A stretch of DNA of 48,193 nucleotides from Bacteroidota bacterium (GCA_030833525.1 JAURGZ010000012.1:1-48193); one strand, 5' to 3'; shown: positions 26,677 to 35,796, numbered from the stretch's first letter. A program made the numbers and translations. Notes: generated by a model from the sequence alone, not told the origin.

Positions 26677-27321
26677 TTAATTGTTAACCTTAACAGACAC
26701 TACCACACGGCGATCCAAGCTCAACACTGCCATTTGAGCAGGCTGGGTGGTTACCACGTTGATGGCACCGGTCATTCCCAAAGTTCCTACCAAGAACTTG
26801 CGAACAGACTCGGCGCGCTTGTCGCGCAATTTGGCGTTTCCAGCAGAAGAACCGGTTTTGTCGGTAGAGGCATAAATCTCAACGGTGTAGTTGTAAGAAG
26901 TAGCGCCGCGGTCCATGGCTGATTTCCAGTTGTACAAAGCCTGCATTCCGTCTGCGGTCAACACAGAAGAACCCGAAGCGAAGAAAACGGTCGTTACATT
27001 GGAACGCTCGAACTCAGCTTGAGCTTCAGCTTCCAAAGCATCGATGGCCTCCAAAGCCTCTTGCAATTCGCTCATTTGGCTTTTCACCTGAGCCATATCG
27101 GTATCCAAAACCTTCACACGTGAGCTTGACTCTACCACCATGCGGTCGAGTTCAGCCTCACTCATGCTGTGCTTGGCACCTGCTTTGTCTTCAATCAGTT
27201 GAGTTGTTTGAGCAGCTACAAAATCAGACAATTTAGCTTTGTCATACGCTTCTTGGCTGCTGATACAGCTTGACAATCCCAAAAGGGCTGCAGCTGAGGC
27301 GAAGATGAAATTTTGTTTCAT
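26677..27321 (-). CDS. OmpA-family lipoprotein with coiled coil
   Basis: The 214-residue lipoprotein starts MKQNFIFASAAALLGLSSC, with the lipobox LSSC and Cys19. A helical, probably coiled-coil region spans about 45-105 (MAQVKSQMSELQEALEAI). The C-terminal domain (about 110-214) has the OmpA-like pattern: VFFASGSSVLTADG, IYASTDKTG, LRDKRAESVRKFL and LDRRVVVSV. It would tie the outer membrane to peptidoglycan. Start: ATG 27321; the in-frame TTG at 27333 is inside the promoter box. Neither neighbour shares its unit, as a terminator follows directly. Confidence 0.87.
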   Translation of the reverse strand: MKQNFIFASAAALLGLSSCISSQEAYDKAKLSDFVAAQTTQLIEDKAGAKHSMSEAELDRMVVESSSRVKVLDTDMAQVKSQMSELQEALEAIDALEAEAQAEFERSNVTTVFFASGSSVLTADGMQALYNWKSAMDRGATSYNYTVEIYASTDKTGSSAGNAKLRDKRAESVRKFLVGTLGMTGAINVVTTQPAQMAVLSLDRRVVVSVKVNN

Positions 27322-27330
27322 AATATGGGG

Positions 27331-27338
27331 CAAAGATA
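27331..27338 (-). promoter_or_regulatory. TAnnTTTG -7 box of the OmpA-like gene
   Basis: TATCTTTG on the minus strand ends 9 bases before the ATG at 27321. No TTTG appears at the -33 position. Confidence 0.55.
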
Positions 27339-27411
27339 TAGTGCGAAATCATGCCCGTGTTAAGCAATTTTCAAGCGTCAACTTTTTTAAACGCTTCTGA
27401 CTGAAAAATGA

Positions 27412-27435
27412 AAAAGGTGACCGCGGTCACCTTTT
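27412..27435. promoter_or_regulatory. Perfect 24-base palindrome in a divergent intergenic region
   Basis: AAAAGGTGACC and its exact complement meet at CCGCGG's centre with no loop. It lies 30 bases before ATG 27465 and about 75 bases upstream of the opposite -7 box. A terminator has no gene to serve here, so an operator is the simpler reading; only four T follow. Confidence 0.5.
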
Positions 27436-27464
27436 AAAACCCATTCTTTCTCGAATTTCGAAGC

Positions 27465-29081
27465 ATGGCATTTTGCAACAAAAAATTCATTACCAGCCTA
27501 TTAACCCTATTGGGGGCGACTCAAATGCTCATAGCCCAATCGCAGGCACCCTTTTCCATTCGATTGGAAAAACACAGCCCTGAGGCTTTCCCCGCCTTGC
27601 AGAGTTTTGTTTGGGCACAAAATGGCCCTGAGGTTTTGATTTTAGCCGGCCGCACTGACGGGCTGCACAAGCGCCAACCTTTTGCCGCATTTGACCAAGC
27701 AGGCGTTCAGGGTAAATGGTGGGTTTGGAACACCCAAAATGATTCTGTGTGGTCTTACACCCCAAGCGGGTTTCCCGCCAGCATCAGCGAACAGCTCAGT
27801 TCCAGCAATGCGCAATTCGTTCAAATTGCCGATACCTTGCTTATAAGCGGTGGTTATGCCTACTCTCCCACAGCCAATGCCCACACCACCTTTGGATATC
27901 TGAGCAGTGTTATTGTTTCGAAAAGCATTCAAGCCATTAAAAATGGACAAAGCCCGCTGTCTTATTTCCAACAAACGGCCGACTCGCGCTTCAAAGTCAC
28001 GGGGGGCCATATGCTGTCATTCAACGATGAAATCATCTTAGCCGGCGGCCATTTATTCGATGGATCTTACAACCCCATGGGACCCGATCATGGACCGGGC
28101 TTTACCCAAGCCTATACCAACTCGGTTCGTCGCTTTCAAATTCAAGTTTCACCCCAATTAACCGTCACCCGCTTCAGCAGCGATTACGATAGCCTGCTTT
28201 TTCACAAGCGCGACTACAACGCCCTACCCCTTTACATGGCCGATGGAACCTGGCAGATTGGGCTATTTTCAGGCGTTTTCCAATACAGCGCCGACTTGCC
28301 TTGGACCAATCTGGTCACCTGGACCCCTCAGGGCTGGCAGGAAGTGGCTGGATTCGAACAACTCTTGAACCAATACCATACTGCCCAAATTTCCCTGATC
28401 AGCACGGCTAAAAATCGCCAATACTCCCTGTTTTTTGGAGGGATAGGTTTGTACACCACCGATGCCAATGGCAACTTGGTGAAAGATGCCAACGTTCCAT
28501 TTGTGGATCATATTTCATTGGTCGAACGCGGTGAAAACAACCAATTCAGCGAATACCTCATGGACACTCCCATGCCGGCTCGGTTGGGAGCGGCCGCAGC
28601 ATTCATTCCCGCCTCAGGATTGGCCCACCTGGGAGAAGGCCTGAAATACGATGCTTTGCCCAGCCAACAAGAAACTTGGATTGGAACCATAGTGGGCGGA
28701 ATCGAAAGCGACCAGGACAATGTATTCACAAGCAACAATGCACTGAGCCGCAGCAATGCCGCTTTGTACAAAGTATTCATCACTCCCAATGCCGCCGCCA
28801 ACATGCGCAGCATCGAATCATTCAACGATTGGAAACTCATGGCCTACACCGAGAATCAAGGAGAGAGCATTGTGATTCAGTTTCAACAACCCTTTTCAGG
28901 AAAAACCGTCTTGCGCTTCTTTGACGAAACAGGCAAGATGCTAACCCTCCTGCAAACCCAAGAGCAACCCAGCGGCAGGTATGAGATTAAGCTCGAGCGC
29001 CAGCGCATCTCAGGTCAGCATTGCATCGTGGAGGTAGAATGCGGCAACTCCCGTGCCAGCCGCCAAATTTGGCTCCCCTAA
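27465..29081 (+). CDS. Large secreted beta-rich protein, possible T9SS sorting tail
   Basis: I cannot name a family. The 538 residues start with a signal peptide (ITSLLTLLGATQMLIAQ). The body has repeated blocks of the type VLILAGRTDG, TLLISGGYAYS, EIILAGGHLFDG and YSLFFGGIGLY, about every 80-130 residues, reminiscent of kelch/beta-propeller blades. The last 70 residues (GKTVLRFFDETGKMLTLL ... GQHCIVEVECGN ... RQIWLP) look like a type A C-terminal sorting domain of the type IX secretion system, which would place it outside the cell. The ATG at 27465 fits the signal peptide. A 24-base palindrome lies upstream. It is convergent with the GH92 gene. Confidence 0.72.
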   Translation: MAFCNKKFITSLLTLLGATQMLIAQSQAPFSIRLEKHSPEAFPALQSFVWAQNGPEVLILAGRTDGLHKRQPFAAFDQAGVQGKWWVWNTQNDSVWSYTPSGFPASISEQLSSSNAQFVQIADTLLISGGYAYSPTANAHTTFGYLSSVIVSKSIQAIKNGQSPLSYFQQTADSRFKVTGGHMLSFNDEIILAGGHLFDGSYNPMGPDHGPGFTQAYTNSVRRFQIQVSPQLTVTRFSSDYDSLLFHKRDYNALPLYMADGTWQIGLFSGVFQYSADLPWTNLVTWTPQGWQEVAGFEQLLNQYHTAQISLISTAKNRQYSLFFGGIGLYTTDANGNLVKDANVPFVDHISLVERGENNQFSEYLMDTPMPARLGAAAAFIPASGLAHLGEGLKYDALPSQQETWIGTIVGGIESDQDNVFTSNNALSRSNAALYKVFITPNAAANMRSIESFNDWKLMAYTENQGESIVIQFQQPFSGKTVLRFFDETGKMLTLLQTQEQPSGRYEIKLERQRISGQHCIVEVECGNSRASRQIWLP

Positions 29082-29168
29082 ATTCCCAAGCGAAAGGCAA
29101 GACTGAACAACTTCACCCCCAAGGCTGAGCTCATTTGGCAGCACCCACCGACAATGCCAACCCCGTTT

Positions 29169-32100
29169 TTATCGGAGTTGAATTTCGTCGCTGAAAATAT
29201 AGGTTCGGCCTTGATCGTGATGACCCAAATGCCAGGGCGGTAGGGCCCCGTAATTTTCGATCGCAAATCGCACAAATCGGGTTCCTTTGGGCACATCAAC
29301 ACTCACTTCATCGATGAAGGCGCCTTCGCGGGGGCCATCGGGTACGCTGCGAGCCCAGCCCGATCCCTGATTCCAGCTTTTGCCGTTTTTGGAATACTCC
29401 ACATTGCCCGCTACAGGCAAGAAAATCCACGCACGCTCATCGCTCAAAAAGCGAAAAACCAACTCCTGATCACGATCCAAACGCTGCTTCAAATCCAAGG
29501 TGCCGCGCAGATCTTGGTCGTAAAAACCTTGCCAATCACCCGCTCGCCACTCTTCAACCCCTAGAATGCCATCCACCAAGGCTTGAGGACCGCTGGCGGC
29601 ATACATGGGCGTTGGAGCTGACCTCAAGTCCAAATCAAAGCGCCGTTCTGGAAGTTGATGGCGGTACACCACCCAATCGCTGTAACCGGTTAATTGCTGC
29701 TGCGTAGAACCCGGCAAGCCGCCGCTGGCCATGGCCTGTTCCATGCGCACGGCTACGGTACAGGACCCATCCAGTGCCAATATATAAGAGCCGTTAGCGG
29801 TAGCGGTGAGGGTTTCATCGCCATAAAAAGCCCGCTTGTTCGAACCTTGGGTCCATTCTACTTTCACACGCCCGTTCACCCCCTGCACGGGTGTGATCAC
29901 CAAATCGTTGCCCACGATCTGCAGCAAAGGTGCCTGCACAAACTGCGTATTGACTTTTTGTTTGGGGGTCATCAACAGGGCTGCCTCCGTGCTGGAACGT
30001 CGAAAAACCAAGGTAGGGGTATACAATAAATTGGGGTGCGACACCGTCAACCAACTGTCCATTCGGGCTAAGGCTGAACCTTGTCCCGTTTCTACCGCCG
30101 GATGCGCCAGCCAGACGGAGCCTTCAGCTACGGGCTCTTGGGCCACCCGAATGCTGAGCGGCGGCAAACTTCCCCTGTTCACCCGAGCATAGGAAACCTG
30201 AGGCGACCCGACCACCCAAGCATTGGAACCTGGGCACAAGGAATACAAGCCCAGGGAACTGAGCACATACCAAGCGCTCATTTGCCCGCAATCTTCGTTT
30301 CCAATCAATCCATCAGGCTGGTTGGTATAGAAATCCTGGCAAATGCGATCGATCAAGGCCTGACCCTTTTCGGGGTGAGCCGTGTAGGCATAGAGGTAGG
30401 CGATGTGGTGACTGGGCTCATTCCCATGAGCATATTGCCCAATCAAACCCGTAATGTCACTCTGCTCCCGACCTTCGGTTTGGCTGCGGGTGCTGAACAG
30501 GGAATCCAATTGAGCTTCAAAGGCTTGATTGCCCCCGAATGTGCTCATCATTCCCATGATGTCGTGCGGCGCATAAAAATGATATTGCCAGCCATTGGCC
30601 TCGGTGTAATGGTTGTTGACTTCGTAAGGATTGAAGGGCTCAAACAAGCCGTTGCGACGCGGTTGAACAAAACCACTGTACTGAACACTGGCCTTGGGGT
30701 TGTAGAGATTTTTCCAGCGTTCGCTTCTGCGGTACATGATCTGGGCTATGGAATCTTGGCCCAGGGCCTCTGCCATGCGCGCAATGCACCAATCGTCATA
30801 CGCATATTCGAGTGATTTGGAGACCGATTCAGCCACTTTTTTCACATCCAAATGGCCCATTTCATAGCCCTGATACCGATAATCGTCTTCTTTGGCATCT
30901 GACGAAACGCACATGGCCCTCAAGGCCAAATAGGGGTCATAGCCGTAAATGCCCTTCAGATAGGCGTCGGCGATCACCGAAACCGAGTGGTATCCGATCA
31001 TGCAATTGGTTTCGCAAGAGGCCAATTCCCAAACCGGCAAAAGCCCCGATTCTTCGAACTGCAAGAGCATGCTGCGCACAAAATTGACCGTGCGGGTGGA
31101 ATCGATAAGCCCCAACAACGGATGCAAAGCCCTGTAAGTATCCCACAGGGAGAATACGGTGTAAACCGGGTGGCCCGCCTGGTGGATCTCCCCGTCTCGG
31201 CCTCGGTATGAACCGTCGACATCAGAAGCAAGGCTGGGGTGAACCATGCAATGGTATAAGGCCGTGTAAAACACCGTATCAGCCTGTTTTCGACCCGTGG
31301 GCCATTCGGCCTGAATCTTGGAAAGTTCCCGATCCCAAGCGGCTTGACAATGCTGGCGAGCGCTAACCAAGCTTGAAATGATGCGGGTTTCCTGCCTGAG
31401 GTTGTTCAATGCCCCTTCGACGCTGGTCGATGACAGAGCCACTTGCACCTCCAAGACCAGGGGCTGACCATTCGGGGAACGAAACGACACCAAGGCTTGG
31501 CGATCGCCGCTGCGCTGAAAACAATAATCGGCATCGTAGTGCCAATCGCTCAAATGAATGGCTTGGCTAAAGCGCAAGGCAAAGAATACGTACTGCTCAT
31601 TGGCCCAAGCCTTGGACTTGCGATATCCCACCAGGGTGACCGAATCGTAAACCCTGAGTTCACTGGCCAACAATGGGTCTCGATGCTCCAAATCCAACAA
31701 CACCGCCCCATTTGCATCGGGGAATTGATAGCGGTGAAAACCAACCCGCTCGGTGGCACTCAATTCAACCTGAATGCCGTTGTCCAAACGAACCTGGTAA
31801 TAGCCGGCTTGGGCCGATTCTTGGCTGTGGCTAAAGGACTGCGGCTGCTGCGCAGCCGGGGCCAAATTCCCACTTCCCGCTTGAGGCTGAAGGAGAATGT
31901 CACCGTAATCGCTGCAACCGGTGCCGCTCAAATGGGTATGCGAAAAACCATAGATGCTCGAATCGCTGTAATGATAGCCGCTGCAGCCATCCCAGCTGCC
32001 GTCAATGCGGGTATCGGGACTGAGTTGCACCATGCCAAAGGGGGCTGTGGCCCCGGGGAAGGTGTGACCGTGCCCACCGGTTCCAATAAAGGGGTTGACC

Positions 32101-32177
32101 AAACGGCTATAAGACTGGGGCGATTGAGCCCACAGCGAAGCAACTCCGAAGAACAGAGCTGTGCAAATCCATCTCAT
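29169..32177 (-). CDS. GH92 family alpha-mannosidase with extra C-terminal domain
   Basis: This calcium-dependent exo-alpha-mannosidase has a signal peptide (MRWICTALFFGVASLWAQ). Family landmarks are NPFIGTGGHGHTFPGATAPFG (beginning near residue 28), GFSHTHLSGTG, YTEANGWQYHFYAPHD, GNEPSHHIAYLY and GNEDCGQMSAWYVLSSLGLY. Most GH92 proteins are about 740-780 residues; this one has 1002, and residues from about 770 on hold an added beta-sandwich with FDLDLRS, DGILGVEEWRAGDWQGFY and RFVRFAIENYG, resembling a carbohydrate-binding (F5/8 type) module. No SusC/SusD pair or other glycosidase lies beside it. It starts 10 bases before the dmpG stop on the same strand, so readthrough from the dmp operon would reverse-order into it. 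Confidence 0.92.
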   Translation of the reverse strand: MRWICTALFFGVASLWAQSPQSYSRLVNPFIGTGGHGHTFPGATAPFGMVQLSPDTRIDGSWDGCSGYHYSDSSIYGFSHTHLSGTGCSDYGDILLQPQAGSGNLAPAAQQPQSFSHSQESAQAGYYQVRLDNGIQVELSATERVGFHRYQFPDANGAVLLDLEHRDPLLASELRVYDSVTLVGYRKSKAWANEQYVFFALRFSQAIHLSDWHYDADYCFQRSGDRQALVSFRSPNGQPLVLEVQVALSSTSVEGALNNLRQETRIISSLVSARQHCQAAWDRELSKIQAEWPTGRKQADTVFYTALYHCMVHPSLASDVDGSYRGRDGEIHQAGHPVYTVFSLWDTYRALHPLLGLIDSTRTVNFVRSMLLQFEESGLLPVWELASCETNCMIGYHSVSVIADAYLKGIYGYDPYLALRAMCVSSDAKEDDYRYQGYEMGHLDVKKVAESVSKSLEYAYDDWCIARMAEALGQDSIAQIMYRRSERWKNLYNPKASVQYSGFVQPRRNGLFEPFNPYEVNNHYTEANGWQYHFYAPHDIMGMMSTFGGNQAFEAQLDSLFSTRSQTEGREQSDITGLIGQYAHGNEPSHHIAYLYAYTAHPEKGQALIDRICQDFYTNQPDGLIGNEDCGQMSAWYVLSSLGLYSLCPGSNAWVVGSPQVSYARVNRGSLPPLSIRVAQEPVAEGSVWLAHPAVETGQGSALARMDSWLTVSHPNLLYTPTLVFRRSSTEAALLMTPKQKVNTQFVQAPLLQIVGNDLVITPVQGVNGRVKVEWTQGSNKRAFYGDETLTATANGSYILALDGSCTVAVRMEQAMASGGLPGSTQQQLTGYSDWVVYRHQLPERRFDLDLRSAPTPMYAASGPQALVDGILGVEEWRAGDWQGFYDQDLRGTLDLKQRLDRDQELVFRFLSDERAWIFLPVAGNVEYSKNGKSWNQGSGWARSVPDGPREGAFIDEVSVDVPKGTRFVRFAIENYGALPPWHLGHHDQGRTYIFSDEIQLR

Positions 32178-32186
32178 GCAAGCAAA

Positions 32187-33191
32187 TTAGCGCTTTTTTA
32201 GCAGGTCTAAAGCCACGTCGACGATCATGTCTTCCTGGCCACCTACCATTTTTCGCCTTCCCAATTCAACCAAAATGTCACGGGTATCGATGCCGTATTT
32301 GGCTGAAGCACGCTCAGCGTGCAGCAAGAAACTCGAATACACACCGGCATAGCCCAATGACAAGGTTTCGCGGTCTACGCGAACCGGGCGGGTTTGCAAG
32401 GGGCGAATGCGGTCGTCGGCCAGGTCCATCAAGCGATACAAGTCGGTACCGTGATCCACACCCATGCGGTCCAACACGGCGATGAGCACTTCCAAGGGGG
32501 CGTTTCCTGCACCGGCTCCCATACCGGCCAAGCTGGCGTCGAGGCGAACTGCCCCGTGTTGCAGCGCTACAATGGTATTGGCCACTCCCAAACTCAAGTT
32601 GTGGTGGCAGTGAATGCCGATTTGAGTCTCGGGCTTCAACACCTCCTTGAAGGCGAGCATTCGATCGCGCACCTGATCGGGCAACAGGGCTCCAGCCGAG
32701 TCGGTCACATACACGCAATCGGCTCCATAGGATTCCATCAACTGGGCTTGTTGAGCCAAGGCCTTAGGGTCATTCATGTGGGCCATCATCAAAAAGCCCG
32801 CTACGTCCATACCCAAGTTTTTGGCCGCCGCTATGTGCTGAGCCGAAATGTCGGCTTCGGTGCAGTGGGTAGCGATGCGAACCGACTCAACCCCCAATTC
32901 GCGGGCTCGTTTCAAATCGTGAATGGTGCCAATGCCGGGAAGCAACAAGGTGGTTAACTTGGCGTGTTTGAGCTCAGAGGCTAGGCCTTCGAGCCACTCC
33001 CAATCGCTGTGAGCGCCAAACCCGTAATTGAAACTTCCACCAGCCAGACCATCGCCGTGGGCCACTTCAATGGCATCGACTTTAGCCTCGTCCAAGGCCA
33101 AGGCCAAGGATTTCAACTGCTCTTTGGAGTATTGGTGCGCGATGGCATGCATGCCATCGCGCAGGGTTACATCTTGAATGTATACACTCAT
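32187..33191 (-). CDS. dmpG: 4-hydroxy-2-oxovalerate aldolase
   Basis: The enzyme splits 4-hydroxy-2-oxovalerate into pyruvate and acetaldehyde, and forms a channelling complex with the acylating dehydrogenase. The 334-residue TIM barrel starts [16 protein letters not shown] (Asp and His at the active site), and [13 protein letters not shown] (about 149-161) supplies the metal-binding histidines. The C-terminal communication domain ([19 protein letters not shown]) is present. Start ATG 33191 overlaps the dmpF stop by four bases (ATGA), as usual for this pair. A perfect 28-base palindrome lies over codons 10-19. Confidence 0.96.
   Translation of the reverse strand: MSVYIQDVTLRDGMHAIAHQYSKEQLKSLALALDEAKVDAIEVAHGDGLAGGSFNYGFGAHSDWEWLEGLASELKHAKLTTLLLPGIGTIHDLKRARELGVESVRIATHCTEADISAQHIAAAKNLGMDVAGFLMMAHMNDPKALAQQAQLMESYGADCVYVTDSAGALLPDQVRDRMLAFKEVLKPETQIGIHCHHNLSLGVANTIVALQHGAVRLDASLAGMGAGAGNAPLEVLIAVLDRMGVDHGTDLYRLMDLADDRIRPLQTRPVRVDRETLSLGYAGVYSSFLLHAERASAKYGIDTRDILVELGRRKMVGGQEDMIVDVALDLLKKR
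33136..33163. repeat. Perfect 28-base palindrome inside dmpG
   Basis: The strand reads identically on both sides over 28 bases around 33149/33150. It covers the codons of RDGMHAIA, a conserved active-site segment whose codons happen to mirror each other (CGC/GCG, GAT/ATC, GGC/GCC, ATG/CAT). Confidence 0.85.
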
Positions 33192-34120
33192 GATTGAAGG
33201 GTATTAGCGGTGATCAAACGCTCAGCTGTAGCCAAGGCCGCTGAGGTCATAATATCCAAGTTGCCGGCGTATTCGGGCAGGTAGTGACCGGCGCCGCGAA
33301 CCTGCAGCATGACGGTCGTTTTGAGCCCATGCCGATAACCCAAACCATCGATGTAAACGGGATTTGATGGGGGAATGTCGTCAAACTGAACTTCCTGGTG
33401 CAAGCGGTAACCCGGCACATATTGCTGCACCTCGGCCACCATTTGATCAATGGAAGTGCGAATGGCCTGGCGATCAGCCTGCTCACTCAAGGTGAACACG
33501 GTATCGCGCATCACCAAGGGGGGCTCTGCCGGGTTCAAGATGATGATGGCCTTCCCTTTATCGGCCCCGCCCACTTTTTCAATGGCTTGGGCCGTAGTTT
33601 CGGTAAACTCATCGATGTTGGCTCGGGTTCCAGGACCCGCTGATTTGGATGATATCGAAGCGACAATTTCCCCGTAGTGCACCTTGGCCACACGGTTCAC
33701 AGCGGCTACCATGGGAATGGTGGCTTGTCCCCCACAGGTCACCATGTTGACATTGGGGACATCGGCCAGGGCATCGAAGTTCACGGGAGGCACCAAATAT
33801 GGCCCAATGGCCGCCGGTGTCAAATCGATGACTCGCTTGCCCGGATAGGCCTTGATTTTGTCGTAGTTATACAGGTGAGCTTTGGCACTGGTCGCATCGA
33901 ACACCACCCCAATTTCGGGCCACAGGGCGTGTTGAATCAGGCCATCGACCCCCTGGTGGGTGGTCGCAACACCCATGCGCGCTGCGCGCGCAAGCCCATC
34001 TGATTCAGGGTCAATGCCCACCATCACTCCCATTTCCAACACCTGCGAGGTGCGAAGTATCTTGATCATGAGATCGGTGCCAATGTTTCCTGAACCGATG
34101 ATTGCTGCCTTGATTTTCAA
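33188..34120 (-). CDS. dmpF: Acetaldehyde dehydrogenase (acylating)
   Basis: The enzyme converts acetaldehyde from DmpG with CoA and NAD+ to acetyl-CoA. The 310 residues begin [18 protein letters not shown] (NAD-binding), with the catalytic Cys129 in [12 protein letters not shown]. The assembly contacts and [16 protein letters not shown] match the family. The start is a TTG at 34120 that overlaps the dmpE stop (TTGA): no ATG lies near and the family's conserved N-terminus begins here. This means its translation depends on dmpE. It is followed by dmpG with an ATGA overlap. Confidence 0.95.
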   Translation of the reverse strand: MKIKAAIIGSGNIGTDLMIKILRTSQVLEMGVMVGIDPESDGLARAARMGVATTHQGVDGLIQHALWPEIGVVFDATSAKAHLYNYDKIKAYPGKRVIDLTPAAIGPYLVPPVNFDALADVPNVNMVTCGGQATIPMVAAVNRVAKVHYGEIVASISSKSAGPGTRANIDEFTETTAQAIEKVGGADKGKAIIILNPAEPPLVMRDTVFTLSEQADRQAIRTSIDQMVAEVQQYVPGYRLHQEVQFDDIPPSNPVYIDGLGYRHGLKTTVMLQVRGAGHYLPEYAGNLDIMTSAALATAERLITANTLQS

Positions 34121-34911
34121 GAGATTGAAATATTTAATCCCACACTGCCCAAACCTTCGATTTCGGCTGTAAAACGGTCACCTGCTGCCACGCTTACCAT
34201 GGGACCCAACGCTCCCGACAAAACCCAATCGCCGGCCTTGAGAGGCTCTCCCAATTCAGCAAAGGTTAATGCCAGCCAGTGCAGGGCATTCAGCGGCGAG
34301 CCCAAGCAAGCATCGGCACGACCTTGCGAAACCAATTCCCCGTTTTTCCAGAGTTTCATTTGGGCCGCTTTCATGTCGACCCGATCCAAGGCCACTAGGG
34401 TATCGCTGAGCACAAAATGCGAAGCCGAGGCATTGTCTGCCACCGTATCGGCAATGCGTATATCCCAATTCTCAACCCGCGAACCTACCAACTCAAGCGA
34501 GGCACATACGCCATCTATCGCTGCCATCACCTCGTCCAAGCTGCAAGAGGCCGAAGGCAGGTCTTTGCCCAATTTAAAGGCCATTTCAGCCTCGATTTTG
34601 GGTTGATGCAAGGCTGAAAACCCGATTTCACCGTTGCTACCGAGCTGCGTTTGACGATAAATGCGACCAAAATCGGGCTGATCCACGCCCAACTGCTTTT
34701 GTACAGCAAGCGACGTCAAGCCGATTTTGGCCCCAATGGGCTCAAATCCGAGTTCCAATCGACGCTCGTGATTGATGCGCTGCACCCGGTAGGCATCGGC
34801 CAAATTATCTGGACCCAAACTGGCCCGAACAGGGGCGCACATATGCCCTTCTTGTTCGGCCTTCCACAATTGATTGGCCGCTTCCAGTACGGCTTCTTGC
34901 GATAATCCCAT
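34117..34911 (-). CDS. dmpE: 2-oxopent-4-enoate hydratase
   Basis: The hydratase adds water to 2-oxopent-4-enoate, giving 4-hydroxy-2-oxovalerate for DmpG. The 264-residue protein is in the fumarylacetoacetate-hydrolase superfamily: [21 protein letters not shown], the metal-binding E-x-E in PKIEAEMAF, and [21 protein letters not shown] and the ADTVADNAS spacing fit the hydratase rather than the decarboxylase. Start: ATG 34911, six bases after a TACCTTTG box; a TTG at 34920 lies inside that box. It follows dmpH after 15 bases and overlaps dmpF by four. Confidence 0.88.
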   Translation of the reverse strand: MGLSQEAVLEAANQLWKAEQEGHMCAPVRASLGPDNLADAYRVQRINHERRLELGFEPIGAKIGLTSLAVQKQLGVDQPDFGRIYRQTQLGSNGEIGFSALHQPKIEAEMAFKLGKDLPSASCSLDEVMAAIDGVCASLELVGSRVENWDIRIADTVADNASASHFVLSDTLVALDRVDMKAAQMKLWKNGELVSQGRADACLGSPLNALHWLALTFAELGEPLKAGDWVLSGALGPMVSVAAGDRFTAEIEGLGSVGLNISIS

Positions 34912-34917
34912 CGTGCA

Positions 34918-34925
34918 CAAAGGTA
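34918..34925 (-). promoter_or_regulatory. TAnnTTTG box before dmpE
   Basis: TACCTTTG on the minus strand, six bases before ATG 34911, just after the dmpH stop. It could be an internal promoter, or only coincidence inside an operon. Confidence 0.4.
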
Positions 34926-34926
34926 C

Positions 34927-35691
34927 TCAAGCCACCTGAAAGCCACAGGCTCCCAAGCCATCAACGGCTCCTTTTATTTGCATAGCGGGCTCTAGAAAAT
35001 GCGCAGCCGTCGAGGCTCCGGCCAAAATGACCATTCCAGGCTCCAAGATCTCGCCGTAGCGCTGAGCCAAGCGTGTAGCTGCAGCCAATGAGGCCCATGG
35101 GTCACCCATGATGCCATCTGAAGAGCCCATTTCCATGAGGGTTTCTCTGTTGTAAAGCCCCATATTGAGACCGTTCAAAGTGTCAGGTACGGGCTTCCAG
35201 GGGCCTAACACAAAAGCGGCAGATGAACAGTTGTCGGCCACCACATCTTCCAGGGAAAATTTGAAGTTCTCGTAGCGCGAATCGATGATTTCCAGCGCGG
35301 TACACACCGCATCTACCTTGCCTTTGCACTCCTCTGCGCTGAGCTCGCGGTCGATGCGCTCTGAGATGCGAAATGCCACTTCAATTTCCACCCGCGGATG
35401 TATAAACTTAGACAAACTCAAAACTTCAGCATCGCCCAGGACCATGTCTTGGGTCAAACGACCCCAAATCAGATCGCTGACGCCCATTTGTTTCATTTTG
35501 GCCTGTGAAGTAAAACCCATCTTGAGCCCCACCAAGGCCTGCCCCCGTTGCTTGCGCTGCTCAATGTTCAAAGCTTGGATGGCATAGGCTTCATCCAAAT
35601 CAAAGGCTTGCTGCAAAGAAAGTTGGGGTATAGCGGTGGCTTGCATGGCGGCTTGATCCAAGCGTTGTGCCCACGTTTGCAATGTACTCAT
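34927..35691 (-). CDS. dmpH: 2-oxo-3-hexenedioate (4-oxalocrotonate) decarboxylase
   Basis: The decarboxylase turns 2-oxo-3-hexenedioate into 2-oxopent-4-enoate and acts with DmpE. The 254 residues show GLKMGFTSQAKMKQMGVSD, WGRLTQDMV, the metal pair in HPRVEIEVAF, ALEIIDSRYENFKFS and DVVADNCSSAAFVLG, all typical of the decarboxylase branch of the superfamily. It is clearly a paralogue of the adjacent dmpE. Start: ATG 35691 (MSTLQTWAQR) four bases after TACCTTTG; the open frame continues upstream but lacks family support. First gene of dmpH-dmpE-dmpF-dmpG. Confidence 0.9.
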   Translation of the reverse strand: MSTLQTWAQRLDQAAMQATAIPQLSLQQAFDLDEAYAIQALNIEQRKQRGQALVGLKMGFTSQAKMKQMGVSDLIWGRLTQDMVLGDAEVLSLSKFIHPRVEIEVAFRISERIDRELSAEECKGKVDAVCTALEIIDSRYENFKFSLEDVVADNCSSAAFVLGPWKPVPDTLNGLNMGLYNRETLMEMGSSDGIMGDPWASLAAATRLAQRYGEILEPGMVILAGASTAAHFLEPAMQIKGAVDGLGACGFQVA

Positions 35692-35695
35692 GGCA

Positions 35696-35703
35696 CAAAG
35701 GTA
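35696..35703 (-). promoter_or_regulatory. TAnnTTTG box four bases before dmpH
   Basis: TACCTTTG then TGCC and ATG on the minus strand, the same layout as at 9698 and 39273. A TTG 23 bases upstream is a weak -33 candidate. Confidence 0.6.
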
Positions 35704-35778
35704 GGGCTCGTGCCCGAAGGGACATTCAATTTGCACATTCAGCACAAAAGTGTCAGGCAGACACCAACCCTTTTGCCC

Positions 35779-35786
35779 TAACTTTG
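35779..35786 (+). promoter_or_regulatory. TAnnTTTG -7 box of mvaS
   Basis: TAACTTTG ends 10 bases before ATG 35797. It faces away from the dmpH box 76 bases to the left, so one short region serves two divergent genes. Confidence 0.6.
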
Positions 35787-35796
35787 TTTAACTTTT

